From the NCBI RefSeq assembly GCF_932526225.1, contig NC_064042.1, forward strand, positions 15,680,751 through 15,744,750: 64,000 bases of DNA, read 5' to 3'. The notes under the pieces were generated by a model, which searched no databases, had not been told where the DNA came from, and saw only the letters and a list, made by a program, of their open reading frames with translations. Shown here piece by piece: positions 21,466 through 32,880 of this stretch (the stretch's first letter is position 1; each line of letters begins with the position of its first letter). The DNA is from Nematostella vectensis (Eukaryota; Cnidaria; Anthozoa; Actiniaria; Edwardsiidae). The position numbers and the translations under genes were made by a program.

Positions 21466-22950
21466 TCAGAGTCCTACTTGCTGGCTGCGGAAACCCTGGA
21501 TTAAATTAGAATACAAACTTCCACCAACCGTTACCCTGCTAGCCGAGTTTTCTTGTGGTTTGTATCTATTAGTTCACCTGTTCACTTCCTTTGGAAACAA
21601 GCCCAGCAAGAACCCAAAACCCAGCACACACTTTGTATTTTCGGGGGACTTCTGCTTCACCGCCCCGCCCCTCTCGAGAATTGGATCCTCCGAAGGTACA
21701 TGTACAAGCAGTACGTGGTACACGTACAATGAGAACAAGTGAGAACACACAAAAATATCATTCTTTTTAACTCTGCCTAGACATAAATGCACCCTGAATA
21801 CTTTTTGTCCACAATCTTATTGTCGTTCGGTTCCGTGTGGATTTGGAAAGAACGTCACGCGCACTCCAATATTCGAATATTTATTTATTTCGGGGGTTAA
21901 AGCCAGTCTGTGAATTGCTGTCATTGTACAACGATTTTAAACTAAGTTGGAAAATAATGCTGGCTATCGATTGCTGGTGATAATAATCGGAAAATGTTCT
22001 TTGTCAATAATTTTTTTACTGAAGCAATTTCTGAAAAAAACATGTGAGGAATCTAAGCTTATACATTTTATTTCCGGAGAAACGAAACTTGATCGATAGA
22101 ATTTGCAAATGTATTCTATTTTTTTTTATAATTCTAAATAAAGGAATCTACATAATTTTCCCTGGAGGGAGAGGATTGGGGACAGTGTTAATGGTTTCAG
22201 ATTGACCTTTATGATTAGCAGAACTCACCTTGCACTTTCTAGACACACAATGCTTTCAACAGAAAAAAAATATTCGTTTTATAAAATAATACTTGAAGCA
22301 ATTTATGTTTGTTCCTTTAAGACAAACTGAGAACCATGAACAAAGGGTTAGTGCTCAGCCAAGACAGTGGCTGCATAGAAAATGGGAGTCTTGTAAAACG
22401 GCTTGTAGAAAATGTGCGAGCTGCCCCAGTTCAATTTATTATCTAGATTTTACCTTTGCTAAACGGTGGCTTTTTGGAAATGAAACTAAATGGCCATCCA
22501 ATCTTTCAGCTCGAGCACTTTACTTCTCAATGAGAACTTACAGTGATAGATCTACATGTCAACTTAGAAAATGCACCGGTCTTTATCACTCAGATCGTAT
22601 TGTTCATTACTATCAGCGCACTCGTGAATTCTTCGGGTAAGGTTTTAACGAATTGTAATTAATTATTTTTTTCATTGTATTTTACGCTTTCGGCTTAGGG
22701 TTTCCGGTTATTTTTTTAAAAATAATGTAACACCGAACAGATTTATAATTTCCCTGCAAATCCCGGGGGATCTTTTTTCATTTGCAAAGTATAAAATGCA
22801 TAAAAAATCATTGAACAAAGCATACTGACATATTTGCAAGCCATTTTCTATCGATGTTTTTATTTTAACATGAGTATTGATTAGTAATCTTAACAGTAGC
22901 CTAGCCAATAATTATGTTTTATAAAAGATGAAAATAATAAAATGGTGTGC
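21466..22950. other. non-coding block shared with locus B
   Basis: From 21466 to about 21850 the sequence matches 52435-52830 closely (for example TACTTGCTGGCTGCGGAAAC against TACTTGCTGGCTACGGAAAC). The part near 22595-22615 (TCGTATTGTTCATTACTATC) matches 52833-52854. No gene is seen. An open frame at 22293-22640 has no recognisable domain. Confidence 0.6.
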
Positions 22951-22969
22951 TTAGATTGTTCGCCATCAC

Positions 22970-23363
22970 TTAAACCACCAACTGATTTAAAATATCTACA
23001 GAGTGTACATTCTACTACACCAAAACTCCACCAAACCATTTATATGCTGTCCTGGGGCAAGAGCTTCGACTGCACTGGGAGTACTACTGCAGCGACCCGA
23101 GGTGTCCAGAGCTCTACGCTGTCGTGTTCGGAGTTCCAGGAAGATATTTTGTCTTCAGAGATATACCCAGTGGCAGGATAAACATGTTTCCATTCAGTGG
23201 TCAAAATTAAACTATAGACAATCAGTACAAAGGCAGGGTCACACTACTGGAAAACAACACAATGGTGATATTGCCCTTTAAGCCTACTGATGCGGTGACA
23301 TTCACTAGCAAGCTGTTGTCACATGACGGAAAAAGCATTCAAGAAAGTTTGGTGACCGTCAAG
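22970..23363 (+). pseudogene. possible decayed V-like Ig exon of unit A'
   Basis: The 3' part reads GRVTLLENNTMVILPF and then SIQESLVTVK before a donor-like AAG|GTAGGTGAG. This resembles strands D-G of a V-set domain ending in phase with the other Ig exons. The 5' part has no continuous frame. If real, it is the distal domain of the partial unit that continues at 26097. The evidence is weak. Confidence 0.3.
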
Positions 23364-25690
23364 GTAGGTGAGTAGTGTTCAAAGCAATACCTTAAAGATA
23401 AGGAGAACAGGGAAGCATAGCGTTCAAGGCCATACCTTAAAGATGAGGAGAACAGGGAGGCATAGTGTTTAGGGCCATACCTTAAACATGAGGGAGGCGT
23501 AGTGTTCATGGCCATACCTTAAACATGAAGGGAACAGGGAGGCATAGCGTTCAGGGTCATACCTTAAAGATGAGGAGAACAGGGAGGCATAGTGTTCAGA
23601 GCCATACCTTGAACATGAGGGTAACAGGGAGGCATAGTGTTCAGGGCCATACCTTGAACATGAGGGAAGCATAGTGTTCAGGGCCATACCTTAAACATGA
23701 AGGGAACGGGGAGGCATAGTGTTCAGGACCATACCTTGAACATGAGGGGAACAGGGCAGGGAGGCATAGTGTTCAGGGCAATACCTTAAACATGAGGGTA
23801 ACAGGGAGGCATAGTGTTCAGGGGCATACCTTGAACATGAGGGGGGACAGGGTGACATAGTGTTAAGGGCCATACCTTAAACATGGGGGAAACAGGGAGG
23901 CATAGTGTTCAGGGCCATACCTTGAACATGAAGGAAACAGGGTGGCATAGTGTTCAGGGCCATACCTTAAACATGAAGGGAACAGGGAGGCATAGTGTTC
24001 AGGGTCATACCTTGAACATGAGGGGAACAGGGTGGCATAGTGTTCAGGGCCATACCTTGAACATGAGGGGAACAGGGAGGCATAGTGTTCAGGGCCATAC
24101 CTTGAACATGAAGGAAACAGGGTGGCATAGTGTTCAGGGCCATACCTTAAACATGAAGGGAACAGGGAGGCATAGTGTTCAGGGTCATACCTTGAACATG
24201 AGGGAAACAGGGAGGCATAGTGTTCAGGGCCATACCTTGAACATGAGGGGAACAGGGAGGCATAGTGTTCAGGGCCATACCTTAAACATGAAGGGAACAG
24301 GGAGGCATAGTGTTCAGGGGCATACCTTAAACATGAGGAAAACAGGGAGGCATAGTGTTCAGGGGCATACCTTAAACATGAGGGGAACAGGGAGGCATAG
24401 TGTTCAGGGTCATACCTTAAACATGACGGGAACAGGGAGGCATAGCGTTCAGGGCCATACCTTAAACATGAGGGGAACAGGGAGGCATAGTGCTCAGGGC
24501 CATACCTTAAACATGAGGGTAACAGGGAGGCATAGTGTTAAGGGCCATACCTTAAACATGAGGGGAACAGGGAGACATAGTGTTAAGGGCCATACCTTAA
24601 ACATGAGGGTAACAGGGAGACGTGGTGTTCAGGGACATACCTTAAACATGAGGGGAAGAGGGAGGCATAGTGTTCAGGGCCATACCTTAAACATGAGGGG
24701 GACAGTGAGGCATAGTGTTCAGGGCCATACCTTAAACATAAGGGGAACAGGGAGGCATAGTGTTCAGGGGCATACCTTAAACATGAGGAAAACAGGGAGG
24801 CATAGTGTTCAGGGGCATACCTTAAACATGAGGGGAACAGGGAGGCATAGTGTTCAGGGTCATACCTTAAACATGACGGGAACAGGGAGGCATAGCGTTC
24901 AGGGCCATACCTTAAACATGAGGGGAACAGGGAGGCATAGTGCTCAGGGCCATACCTTAAACATGAGGGTAACAGGGAGGCATAGTGTTAAGGGCCATAC
25001 CTTAAACATGAGGGGAACAGGGAGACATAGTGTTAAGGGCCATACCTTAAACATGAGGGTAACAGGGAGACGTGGTGTTCAGGGACATACCTTAAACATG
25101 AGGGGAAGAGGGAGGCATAGTGTTCAGGGACATACCTTAAACATGAGGGGGACAGTGAGGCATAGTGTTCAGGGCCATACCTTAAACATGAGGGGAACAG
25201 GGAGGCATAGTGTTCAGGGTCATACCTTAAACATGAGGGGAACAGGGAGGTGTAGTGTTCAGGGCCATACCTTAAGCATGAGGGGAACAGGGAGGCATAG
25301 TGTTCAGGGCCATACCTTAAAGATAAGGAGAACAGGGAGGCATAGTGTTCAGGGCCATACCTTAAACATGAGGGGAAGAGGGAGGCATAGTGTTCAGGGC
25401 CATACCTTGAACATGAGGGGAACAGGGAGGCATAGTGTTCAGGGCCATACCTTAAACATGAAGGGAACAGGGAGGCATAGTGTTCAGGGTCATACCTTGA
25501 ACATGAGGGAAACAGGGAGGCATAGTGTTCAGGGCCATACCTTGAACATGAGGGGAACAGGGAGGCATAGTGTTCAGGGCCATACCTTAAATATGAGGGG
25601 AACAGGGTGGCATAGTGTTCAGGGCCATACCTTGAACACGAGGGTAACAGGGAGGCATTGTGTTCAGGGCCATACCTTGAACATGAGGTT
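23364..25690. repeat. 45-bp minisatellite (2.3 kb)
   Basis: A tandem array of a 45-bp unit containing GGGAGGCATAGTGTTCAGGG and CATACCTTAAACATGAG. Forty-five is divisible by three, so frames of 625 codons (+) and 224 codons (-) are open. Both strands being open and the absence of a start context argue against coding. A 10-unit block is repeated with a 450-bp offset (GAGGAAAACAGGG variants near 24330 and 24780). The array begins immediately at the donor of the preceding degenerate exon. A related array lies at 52861-53936. Confidence 0.9.
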
Positions 25691-25890
25691 GACGTCTTTT
25701 TCCTCATACATCCTGTTCATACATAAGGCCACGCACTGGCATATATGTGAAAAAGGGTAAAAGTTTGAAAGAGCACCTGGCTTTTCTAAAACAAATAAAA
25801 ACATATGCATTCGTGTTGGAAATAGTAAATGGCAATTCTTCTGATGCTGTAGACACATTAAATAAGAATGGAAGTATATGTTGAATTCAG

Positions 25891-25930
25891 ATAAACCAGA
25901 GATGCTGTCTTTAACTTCCAACACGCTAAC
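25891..25930 (+). pseudogene. truncated exon-6-type Ig exon start
   Basis: After TTGAATTCAG, about 40 bases match the start of exon 6 (ATAAACCAGAGATG) and then similarity stops. The same truncated copy recurs at 55650 in locus C, so the truncation predates the duplication of the locus. Confidence 0.6.
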
Positions 25931-26096
25931 AATCGTAATTGTGTTAAATTTAAAATTTGTTTGTGTTATATTCATTTTCTTTAAAATGTTTACGGAATCT
26001 AATTTCTTCAGTGCAAATTTTCCCATTATAACTATATATATCCAATTAATACTCCCCTTCCAAAAATAAAGAAGTAACAGCAGTATTTTAATTCAG

Positions 26097-28192
26097 ATAA
26101 ACCAGAGTTGGTGTCTTCAACCATCAACACGTCGTCTTGGGATGGAAAAGTCCTGAGCCTGCAGTGTAAGGCCAGAGGTCTACCATCACCTCAGATCACG
26201 TGGTACAAGCCTAGCGGTCAGCCAATCACAGCTGGAGTAAGCCCTATCTCTGGAGGTCAGCTCCAATTAACAACAACTCAAGACTCAGGGGACTATGGAC
26301 AGTATATGTGTCCGGCGTCTGACTTGTTATGGTCAGTGGAACGCCTGATAGACTTGGCAGCTATTAGTATCAGAGGGACTAATTTAATCCCATCTTTGAC
26401 ATCAGCGAAATACAAATTTTGCAGTGGCCTAAACTATTTCGAACTCATTCGTCTTGCGTTGGATTTGATTGGTTGTAAGTTTAATGTTTTATGTACATGG
26501 CAATTCCTCCTACTTGCTTTTGTTGTGCACAGGTCCACCAACATCACAACCGACAATCCAAGCCTCAAATGCGACAGTCGCAAAAGGTTGGTTTACCTTT
26601 TTTTTAAAAAAGAGATAATACTTAAGACATGGACATTTATACAACAACACTCGACTGCGTCTCGTAGTGTACTATTGTTTGTTTATGGCACGCTCTGACG
26701 TCATTTGTGCAGTGAACTTTTGGTTGACTGTCGAATGAGTCTCGAGTGTTTTGAACCATCAGCTGTAAGTTCTGAGCTTTACTTAGTCAGTCCATGATGC
26801 TTTCTCTTCAACAGGAACTATTCATCTAACCTTTTTACCGAACAGTACCTCCGCAGGACACTGGGACCATTTTCTGAGAGTAATCCAACTGCTGGATCCT
26901 TTTCCTTCTCCATGAGTTTCTTGGGGGTTTACCGACCTCTCAACTGCGCCGTTTGATAGTGCATAACTCGAACTGCTTAGCATGTGCTTGAATCCCCAGT
27001 CTCAAGCAAACTTCTCAAACTCCAACGACTTGTAATGAGGACCATTTGAACGCACGACTTGAGGAATTCCATGTTTCCATCACAAATCGCCTCCAGCCTT
27101 TTGTCACTAGCTGAAAGTTCACTAAGTACACTGTCCATGTAACGCTCAATCTACATCATCTTTTGCATAGCGTTGCTCAGTCTCGCTGATGGTTCTTGAG
27201 ATATACGTCACAGGTTTCCAGTTACCGTCTACATCGGCTAAGGTTACACAACACCTTGTCCATACGAGGATGCATCCGCAGAGACCTTGGTTTCCTTCAT
27301 TGGGCATATATCGCTAGGACAGGGACTGCGCTTGGTGCATGCTTTATGTTATCCAACCATCTTTGTTGTGGCTCACCCTATACCCATGCACTGTCAGAAG
27401 ATCACGCAGGGGCTTTGGTCATATCTGCAAGATTGGAAACATACTTCCCCAAATGGTTAAGAAGATTCTAAGAATATTCTCATCTCTGTCAAGTCAGTAG
27501 GCTCTGACAGCTTAGTGATAGCTGAGATTCTAAGAATCTTCTCAGCTCTGTCAAGTCAGTAGGCTCTGACAGCTTAGTGATAGCTTTTTCATTAAAGAGA
27601 ACAATCTGGATTCTTTCCTTGATAGCAAAATATCCGAGGAATTCTACTCAATCCTGAGAAACATTCTCTAAGTTGAGGGTTATAGTTATATTCTCTAGCC
27701 TCTCTAGAACAGCATTCAAATCTCATTATGCTCAGTCTAGCTGGCTCCAAATACTAGAATATCATCAACATGGCACACTTGTCCACGCAGTTCATCCAAT
27801 ATGCGCTGGAAATGCTTGTTAGCTAAAGAAATTCCAAAATGGTAATCTTTAATAACGTATATATGAATAATAACTTCGTGTTTTCTTTCTCTCCTAACAG
27901 ATACCACCCCTTACCCATCTACTGCTCTTGGTGTCAGAGCTCTTGCCGGGGTGATACTGGCATGCGTGGTGATTGTGGCTATAGGTAACAGTTTACAAAA
28001 GACTTTCAAAAATAAACTGTTTTGGGAAGAGTTTGTGAAACAAGGAGAGTCTAAAACTATGACAAAAAAGATAGGCAGTGCAATAATATAGCAGTGAAAC
28101 ATACATTATAGGCTGAATTATATTATTACATATATTCTCTAAACAAACTTTTTCTTAAAATTAATATACATGCTTTTGCAGTTCTGGTGTAG
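26097..28192 (+). CDS. partial IgSF unit A': Ig exon, stalk, transmembrane, three-residue tail
   Basis: Proposed exons: 26097-26474 (Ig domain with LSLQCKARGLPSPQITWYKP and GDYGQYMCPAS), 26533-26586 (18-codon stalk), 27901-27984 (28 codons, TM run GVILACVVIVAI) and 28182-28192 (TT CTG GTG TAG). All are phase 1 and in frame. The exon-6 donor has been lost by a deletion of about 30 bp after GAACGCCTGAT. The frame stays open for 116 more bases to a new GGTT|GTAAGTTT in the correct phase, leaving a 58-bp intron. The TM exon differs from that of gene A, and the tail is only Val-Leu-Val. No intact 5' exons belong to it, so it may be an alternative 3' end of gene A or a pseudogene. Confidence 0.45.
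26810..27850 (-). mobile_element. decayed Ty3/Gypsy pol fragment in unit A'
   Basis: On the minus strand, in order: reverse transcriptase (CHVDDILVFGAS), the connection and RNase H region (NHLGKYVSNLAD, KVSADASSYGQG, GNWKPVTYISRT, SETEQRYA), then the end of the integrase core (GIPQVVRSNGPHYKS, NGAVERSV). There are many stops and frameshifts and no LTRs were recognised. The same fragment with shared breaks lies at 56570-57560, so it inserted before the locus duplication. Confidence 0.85.
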
Positions 28193-28993
28193 AACCCCGG
28201 TCTCAACTGTATTGCAGCCGCTATACTGTGCATCGAAGAAGAATGCAGGCAAATAAAGTAACAGTATGAACTTAAGACTAATAGAAAAAAAGATGGAACC
28301 TTGAGGTACCCCACTATCAGAGAAGGTTCCCTGATGATGTTCTGGGCTCAATGCACAGCATCTTAACTGATAAAATGTACATATATGTTAAAAACATTAA
28401 TCTAGATTTTATTAGCTTTAGACGGTAAATATCTATAAGATTTTTATAAAATAAAAAAACTCAGCAGAAACATATAAATGACAGTAAATATTCATAGTAT
28501 TTGTAAAAGAAAAAGAAATCAATTACTTAACAAACTGCTAAATAATATGTTTATAAAGGACACAATGTCTTTTTTAATATGATTTTTATTAACAATTTGT
28601 TTTGTAACCTGATGAGTTTATTCTCAGTTTGCTGTTAGATTTAATGAAACGGTTTATCGATAGTTTAATTGGCCCAAGGCGCTTGTAGTGTAATAGTGAC
28701 CAGCAATAAATAACACTTTATTACGTCGTTCTTGTCTTTGTTTATGGGCTCTATATAATAATGTCATACTTGGGTGATTTGTTTTAAAAAATATTAAGCA
28801 AATAATATTTGGTCTCATTGGTGGTCTTCAGGCATCAATAGGGTCGAAGCTCATTCAAGCTGAATGTGCCCTCGCTATCAAAACATGCACCAATTGATTT
28901 AAACGCAGTCATGCAATGCTTAAAAACTGCACAAACTCAGTCTAGCATTTCTTAAAAAATACAAATTGCTTCAAACTTAGTATAGGGCTCTCT
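28193..28993. other. intergenic, nothing recognised
   Basis: AT-rich unique sequence after unit A' with no supported gene or repeat. Confidence 0.6.
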
Positions 28994-28997
28994 AGAA

Positions 28998-29322
28998 GGG
29001 GGGGGGGGGGGGGGGGGGGGGGGTGAATAGAGGTATGTAAATCCGCGGATCCGCAATATTTTCCGAGCAAATCCGTGAATCCGCAGAATTTTTTAGATCC
29101 GCATGGTTTGACAGATAAACAATAGCATCGATTGAAATTTATTTAAAATCCGAAATTCGACCGTCGAAGCAGTCAAAATCCGAAATCCGCGCCCGAATTG
29201 TCAACGAATCCGTGATCCGCCAATCCGCTGAAATAATCTTCAAAATCAGTAATACGTGAGCATTTCGGGGTCGAATCCGCCGATCCGCAAACCTATTCAC
29301 TCCCCCCCCCCCCCCCCCCCCC
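28998..29322. mobile_element. G-capped MITE-like inverted-repeat element
   Basis: The element begins with about 26 G, then TGAATAGAGGTATGTAAATC. It ends with the inverted equivalent (GCAAACCTATTCACT) followed by about 21 C, bordered on both sides by AGAA. The interior is dominated by ATCCGC/GAATCCG motifs and has no coding capacity. The homopolymer ends may be expanded or uncertain in length. Confidence 0.6.
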
Positions 29323-29326
29323 AGAA

Positions 29327-29909
29327 CAAGCGCCAATTGCTTCAAACCAAGAGAATGTTCAAACGCAGTCGCGTTCTCTTATAAATGCACAAACTGCTTC
29401 AAAATCAGACAAGCTCTTTTCAAAACAAGCACAAACAATTTACGCAGTTTTCTTTATCTTACAAAGAGTAATGTTGGCAATTTTGAAACAAAAGGCGCGT
29501 AATAGGTAACAGATAATGCGCATGCGCACGCAAAAGCCACATGAAAGACTTTCTTGCAGAAACCTGCTTATAAATATTTTTCGGCTAAACATTGAGTATG
29601 GAGGTCACAGGTCGACAATAAGCGTTTTATACTTCCTAAAGCTTTAACCGGAAGTTAGATAATTCAAGGATTACTGTGTTGAAAAGCACAGAAAGATCAC
29701 AAAAAGTTCACGCAGGCAGGCAGAACGCGGACGCCGACATAGAATCTAGGATGCCTAAAGCACCTAGACTCAAAAACCAGTTGCATTCTATGACTGGGCT
29801 ACCACAGGTATCCCAGTAATAATTCCTAAACAAAAACTGATTTTGAAAAATCCTTCGGAACGAGGTCCATTTTTACCAAGTCATCTCGTTGAAAGCATGG
29901 TAAGCGTTA
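29327..29909. other. region upstream of the interrupted host ORF
   Basis: No complete gene is seen. An ATG at 29751 (MPKAPRLKNQLHSM) opens a short frame. Frame-shifted segments up to 29930 look like the broken N-terminal part of the following ORF, including a YCKNC zinc-knuckle-like start at about 29907. Confidence 0.4.
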
Positions 29910-30466
29910 TTGCAAAAATTGCACTTACTAGCAAGCCATCTTGCAGATGTACATTTTTTGGATGGTGCACAGAGAAGAAAGTATCTGCAAGATGCCAAAC
30001 TTCAACCTGAAGTGAGATTTGTTGAACATCGAGCTGACTCTACAAAAGATGTGACCTCCAAAGAGAACCGAGCATTCTACTCTGGACGCCATAGTGTAAA
30101 GGCCACGTTAGTATGGCATCTATTGGACAGTACTCAGATGACAAACACAGCGCAATTTGCTCAGATGACGAACGTCTCGACAGAAACGGATAACGAAATT
30201 AGCCAGTCCGACAGTACTTCTATTAAAAACTCCTCTTCAGACGAGAATCTAGATGATACTGTCCCGAATGTCTGGGATCGTCTCCAAGCTGAATCAGTGG
30301 ATCGCTTCCATGACCATTGGAAAGGGCTTGTAGCAAAGTATGAGCTAGAAGGAAACGATACAGAGATATCTGAAACCAAAGCAACAAATCATCTTGTTCC
30401 CCACTACCGAACAGAGCTGAGACATGTGCTTTTTGAAAATCTTAAGTGGATACGTGCTTTGCGGAA
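29910..30466 (+). pseudogene. host ORF, 5' part, interrupted by the Polinton
   Basis: An open frame contains SHLADVHF, which with the upstream CKNC in another frame resembles a C2H2 zinc finger. Acidic Ser/Thr-rich and charged helical stretches follow, ending FENLKWIRALRK. The frame runs into the element at GCGGAA. Skipping the element and one GCGGAA copy, it continues in frame at 42894 (KDPVCKKIMDTRN) to a stop at 43089, 251 codons in total from 29910. I do not recognise the protein. The N-terminal frameshift suggests it was already decaying or belongs to a repeated family. Confidence 0.6.
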
Positions 30467-30769
30467 GGGGGGGGGGGGCTGGGGGGTTTCAGTGAAACGA
30501 GTGGGAGGTGCGAATCGCCCCTCCGGGCCTCACAGCCCCGTGTTAGGCTTGGGAGGCGCGAATCCCCCATCCGACCCCCCAGCCCCAGTCCAGGCTGGGG
30601 ACTTTCAGTGACACAAAAACGCGTTTCGCGTAGATTAATAATCGCTGGTTATTAATCTACGTCGGGACCACTTCGCGTAGATGGATACTTAGCAGAAGTA
30701 AGTCTACGCAAAACACTCCGCGTAGATAGGTAATTAGCGATTGTTAGCAATCATTAATCTATGTTGGGG
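30467..30769 (+). repeat. Polinton left terminal inverted repeat
   Basis: It matches the complement of 42594-42887 from the G-rich tip through TTTCAGTGAAACGAGTGGG and ACGCGTTTCGCGTAGATT to GCAATCATTAATC. It contains internal short inverted repeats (TTCGCGTAGAT, GATTAATAATC) and a GGGGCTGG-rich segment where the two ends are most diverged. Confidence 0.9.
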
Positions 30770-30892
30770 ACGCCAGCGCCTTGTGCTAGGACCTAAGGGC
30801 CGTGAAAACGAGGAACGTGGATTGGGCCGCCAACCTACGGAGCGCGGAATAACCGTTTTTCGGCCGTAAATTCAAAGCCGCTGGCGTGGCGT

Positions 30893-31594
30893 TTAAACCT
30901 GAGTTTTACTCGAACACCTCGCTCCCGCTAAGAGATCCTCGCGAATTTCTCGCAGCCTCTTTTTCATCTTTTCGCGTGTCTCCAGGGAGGGCCCTTTCTT
31001 GCTTTTTTTCTCACGCGATGCGAGGCCGTGTCGAGCTCTGATAGCGGCCTTGAGCGCGTAGTATCTCTCTTGTTCCTGAAGTATTAGCTGAAACTCTTCG
31101 TCTGAGATATGCCCGTCTTGCAGAGCCTTAGAGACCAGCTCGCTGATCGAGTTTTTCTCACTCTCCGCTAAAACCATCGTGTCTTCGTGTTTAGCCACCT
31201 TGCTCTTAAGACCCCTAGAGACTACCACCGCGCCCACGCCCACGACACCGACCAGCCCAGCGACCCCTGCCAGCGGACCGCTGATCAGAACCCCTATCCC
31301 ACTCAAAGAGACCCCCACCCCGGCGCTGGAAAGCGCCCCTGCAGCGATGCCGGATGCCACAGACACAGTATGGGTAACGGCAAGGGCGCGCTTATACTTT
31401 TTCCGCACCTGTCGATGATGCGTTATCTCGTTGTCTAGGGCCGCCTGAGTGTCACATATTTTCTGGAGTCGGAAGCTTTGCACGTCGCCGCCGATGCTTG
31501 CCGGAGCGGTAGGCGTCATGTGCGTACCCCCCGGGAGGCAGACGCTGGGAAGCGAGGGGTATATGGCACCGTTGCTAACGTCGCTGTTTGCCAT
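30893..31594 (-). CDS. Polinton protein with long hydrophobic hairpin (233 aa)
   Basis: An intact ORF, the outermost gene of the left arm, lying head-to-tail behind the next ORF with a gap of only 16 bases. Residues 45-72 are basic and helical. Residues 74-128 form a long Gly/Ala/Val-rich hydrophobic stretch (IAAGALSSAGVGVSLSGIGV...) able to make two membrane helices. Residues 130-215 are charged and probably coiled-coil. Its position among capsid genes suggests a virion-membrane or entry/penetration role, but that is a guess. No enzymatic motif is seen. Confidence 0.7.
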   Translation of the reverse strand: MANSDVSNGAIYPSLPSVCLPGGTHMTPTAPASIGGDVQSFRLQKICDTQAALDNEITHHRQVRKKYKRALAVTHTVSVASGIAAGALSSAGVGVSLSGIGVLISGPLAGVAGLVGVVGVGAVVVSRGLKSKVAKHEDTMVLAESEKNSISELVSKALQDGHISDEEFQLILQEQERYYALKAAIRARHGLASREKKSKKGPSLETREKMKKRLREIREDLLAGARCSSKTQV

Positions 31595-31610
31595 GCTTGT
31601 TATGTCGGAC

Positions 31611-32081
31611 CTAGGTTAGCTCTAATACGAGGCGAACAGGCTTGCCCTTAAAGTCCACCCGTCTACCGCGGTCATCCCTGATCCATATTTGGATACTCGA
31701 GACAAACTCAGAGGAAGATGCTGCGGCACAAACGGGGATGTCGGGTCCATAGACGACTTTCTCGTGCGGCCTCCCGCGGGTTTCTAGGCAAGCGAGAACG
31801 TTTGAAGGCTTGCCTAAGGAGAGGCATTGCGTGCGGTCTACGGTATCGCAGCAGATGTAGAGGGCCTCTATTTTCGGCAAAGCCACCGTAAGTGGGGGCC
31901 CCCCCAAGGGCAGTGCGAGGAACCGCTCACCCAACTGATCGTCTTTAGCCTCTAGGCCAAATAGTGCGCAAAGCTCGGCGTTCAGGAACGCAACGCCATC
32001 GGACATGAGCGCGATCTTCCCGGTGAGGGGATCCAGCTTCGCGGTCAGAATCTTGCTTTCAGCGCGGTTGATCATTTCCAC
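31611..32081 (-). CDS. Polinton putative minor capsid / jelly-roll protein (156 aa shown)
   Basis: The frame is open from at least 32081. The C-terminus reads VSSIQIWIRDDRGRRVDF followed by a short alternating hydrophobic strand to the stop. This strand-rich ending next to the capsid genes resembles the small jelly-roll (penton-like) proteins of Polintons. The upstream neighbour overlaps it in another frame (32059-32081) and both look shortened at this point. A deletion that removed the end of one gene and the start of the other is therefore likely. The role is inferred from position and strand pattern only. Confidence 0.5.
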   Translation of the reverse strand: MEMINRAESKILTAKLDPLTGKIALMSDGVAFLNAELCALFGLEAKDDQLGERFLALPLGGPPLTVALPKIEALYICCDTVDRTQCLSLGKPSNVLACLETRGRPHEKVVYGPDIPVCAAASSSEFVSSIQIWIRDDRGRRVDFKGKPVRLVLELT

Positions 32082-32880
32082 GATGGACTTGGCCGTGTGG
32101 GGCCCGGCTGGCAGAGTAGCGATGGTCGGGAGGGAGGCTATAGTCGTTATCTGATGCGATCGTCGTCGCTACGGCCAACCCGATAGCGGTGACGGTAAAG
32201 CCGTACTTTTTGAAGATGGCTTTGATGCGATCTCTTAGCGGCTTTTGGTTCTTGAGCTCTCGGTTTTCGCATTCTAGTTCGTCAATCTCGGATAGCCTCT
32301 CCTCGTTGCGCTCACGGGCCTCTTGGCGGCGACTCTCTGACGTGTTAGGGTCTTCGATGGTCTCCCTGTCTGTGGCTACCACCCCTTGCAGCTCTTGGAC
32401 TCGTTCTGTGTTCTCCTGGATGACCGCGTCTATCTCTGCCACGGACCCCATCGCCAGCTTGAAGCCTTTCAGCTTTGTAACGTCCTGTCGATCGCCCCCG
32501 TTCTCATTGAACAGCTATCTTGGTTTAGTCCAACCTTCTTTGCCGAGGTTACGAACCTGTATTAGCGTCTTTCCCCTCTGGTCTGACTGGAACCGTATCA
32601 GATTCTCGTTAAAGTCTGGGTATTTCTCCCTGAGGGACTGGAGACCGAGTCTTGTCGCTGCACCCTCTGTGGTGAACGAGGTTTCGGCGGTCGTTTGCGT
32701 TGCGCTTCGCGTAGCCATGCTATGCGCAGCATGCAAACGCGATGACGTGCTCGTCATTTGGATCGACTCCCCATCGTCAGGGTCAAACGGGATAAGGGGC
32801 GTCGTCTCGTCGTCCCCCGCTCCGCGATCGGCGGACGCACCCGGCAAGGTATCGTCAATGTCAACGTCAACATCACCCAT
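32059..32880 (-). pseudogene. Polinton coiled-coil membrane protein, one in-frame stop
   Basis: One frame runs from the ATG at 32880 to 32059, broken by a single TAG at 32515-32517. The N-terminal part is acidic (MGDVDVDIDDTLPG) and followed by a mixed region. After the stop come a charged coiled coil (VQENTERVQELQGV to ECENRELKNQ) and one hydrophobic segment (GFTVTAIGLAVATTI), after which the frame degenerates into a low-complexity end. It was probably longer, with more hydrophobic sequence, before the deletion proposed for 31611-32081. It diverges from the capsid gene on the plus strand. Confidence 0.6.

Noticed and set aside
20545-21742. 319- and 203-codon ORFs with RVHPRLHTPST-like repeats
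   Set aside because: They are translations of the CACGCCGAGTACACC minisatellite, overlap each other in different frames, and the equivalent region is largely missing from locus B.
22293-22640. 115-codon ORF before unit A'
   Set aside because: It ends near a donor-like GGTAAGG and is Cys-containing, but has no Ig core residues and no acceptor. It is not conserved in locus B, where most of it is deleted.
27196-27471. 91-codon plus-strand ORF, with a similar 93-codon ORF at 56973-57254
   Set aside because: Conserved between A' and C only because both lie antisense to the duplicated Gypsy RNase H region.
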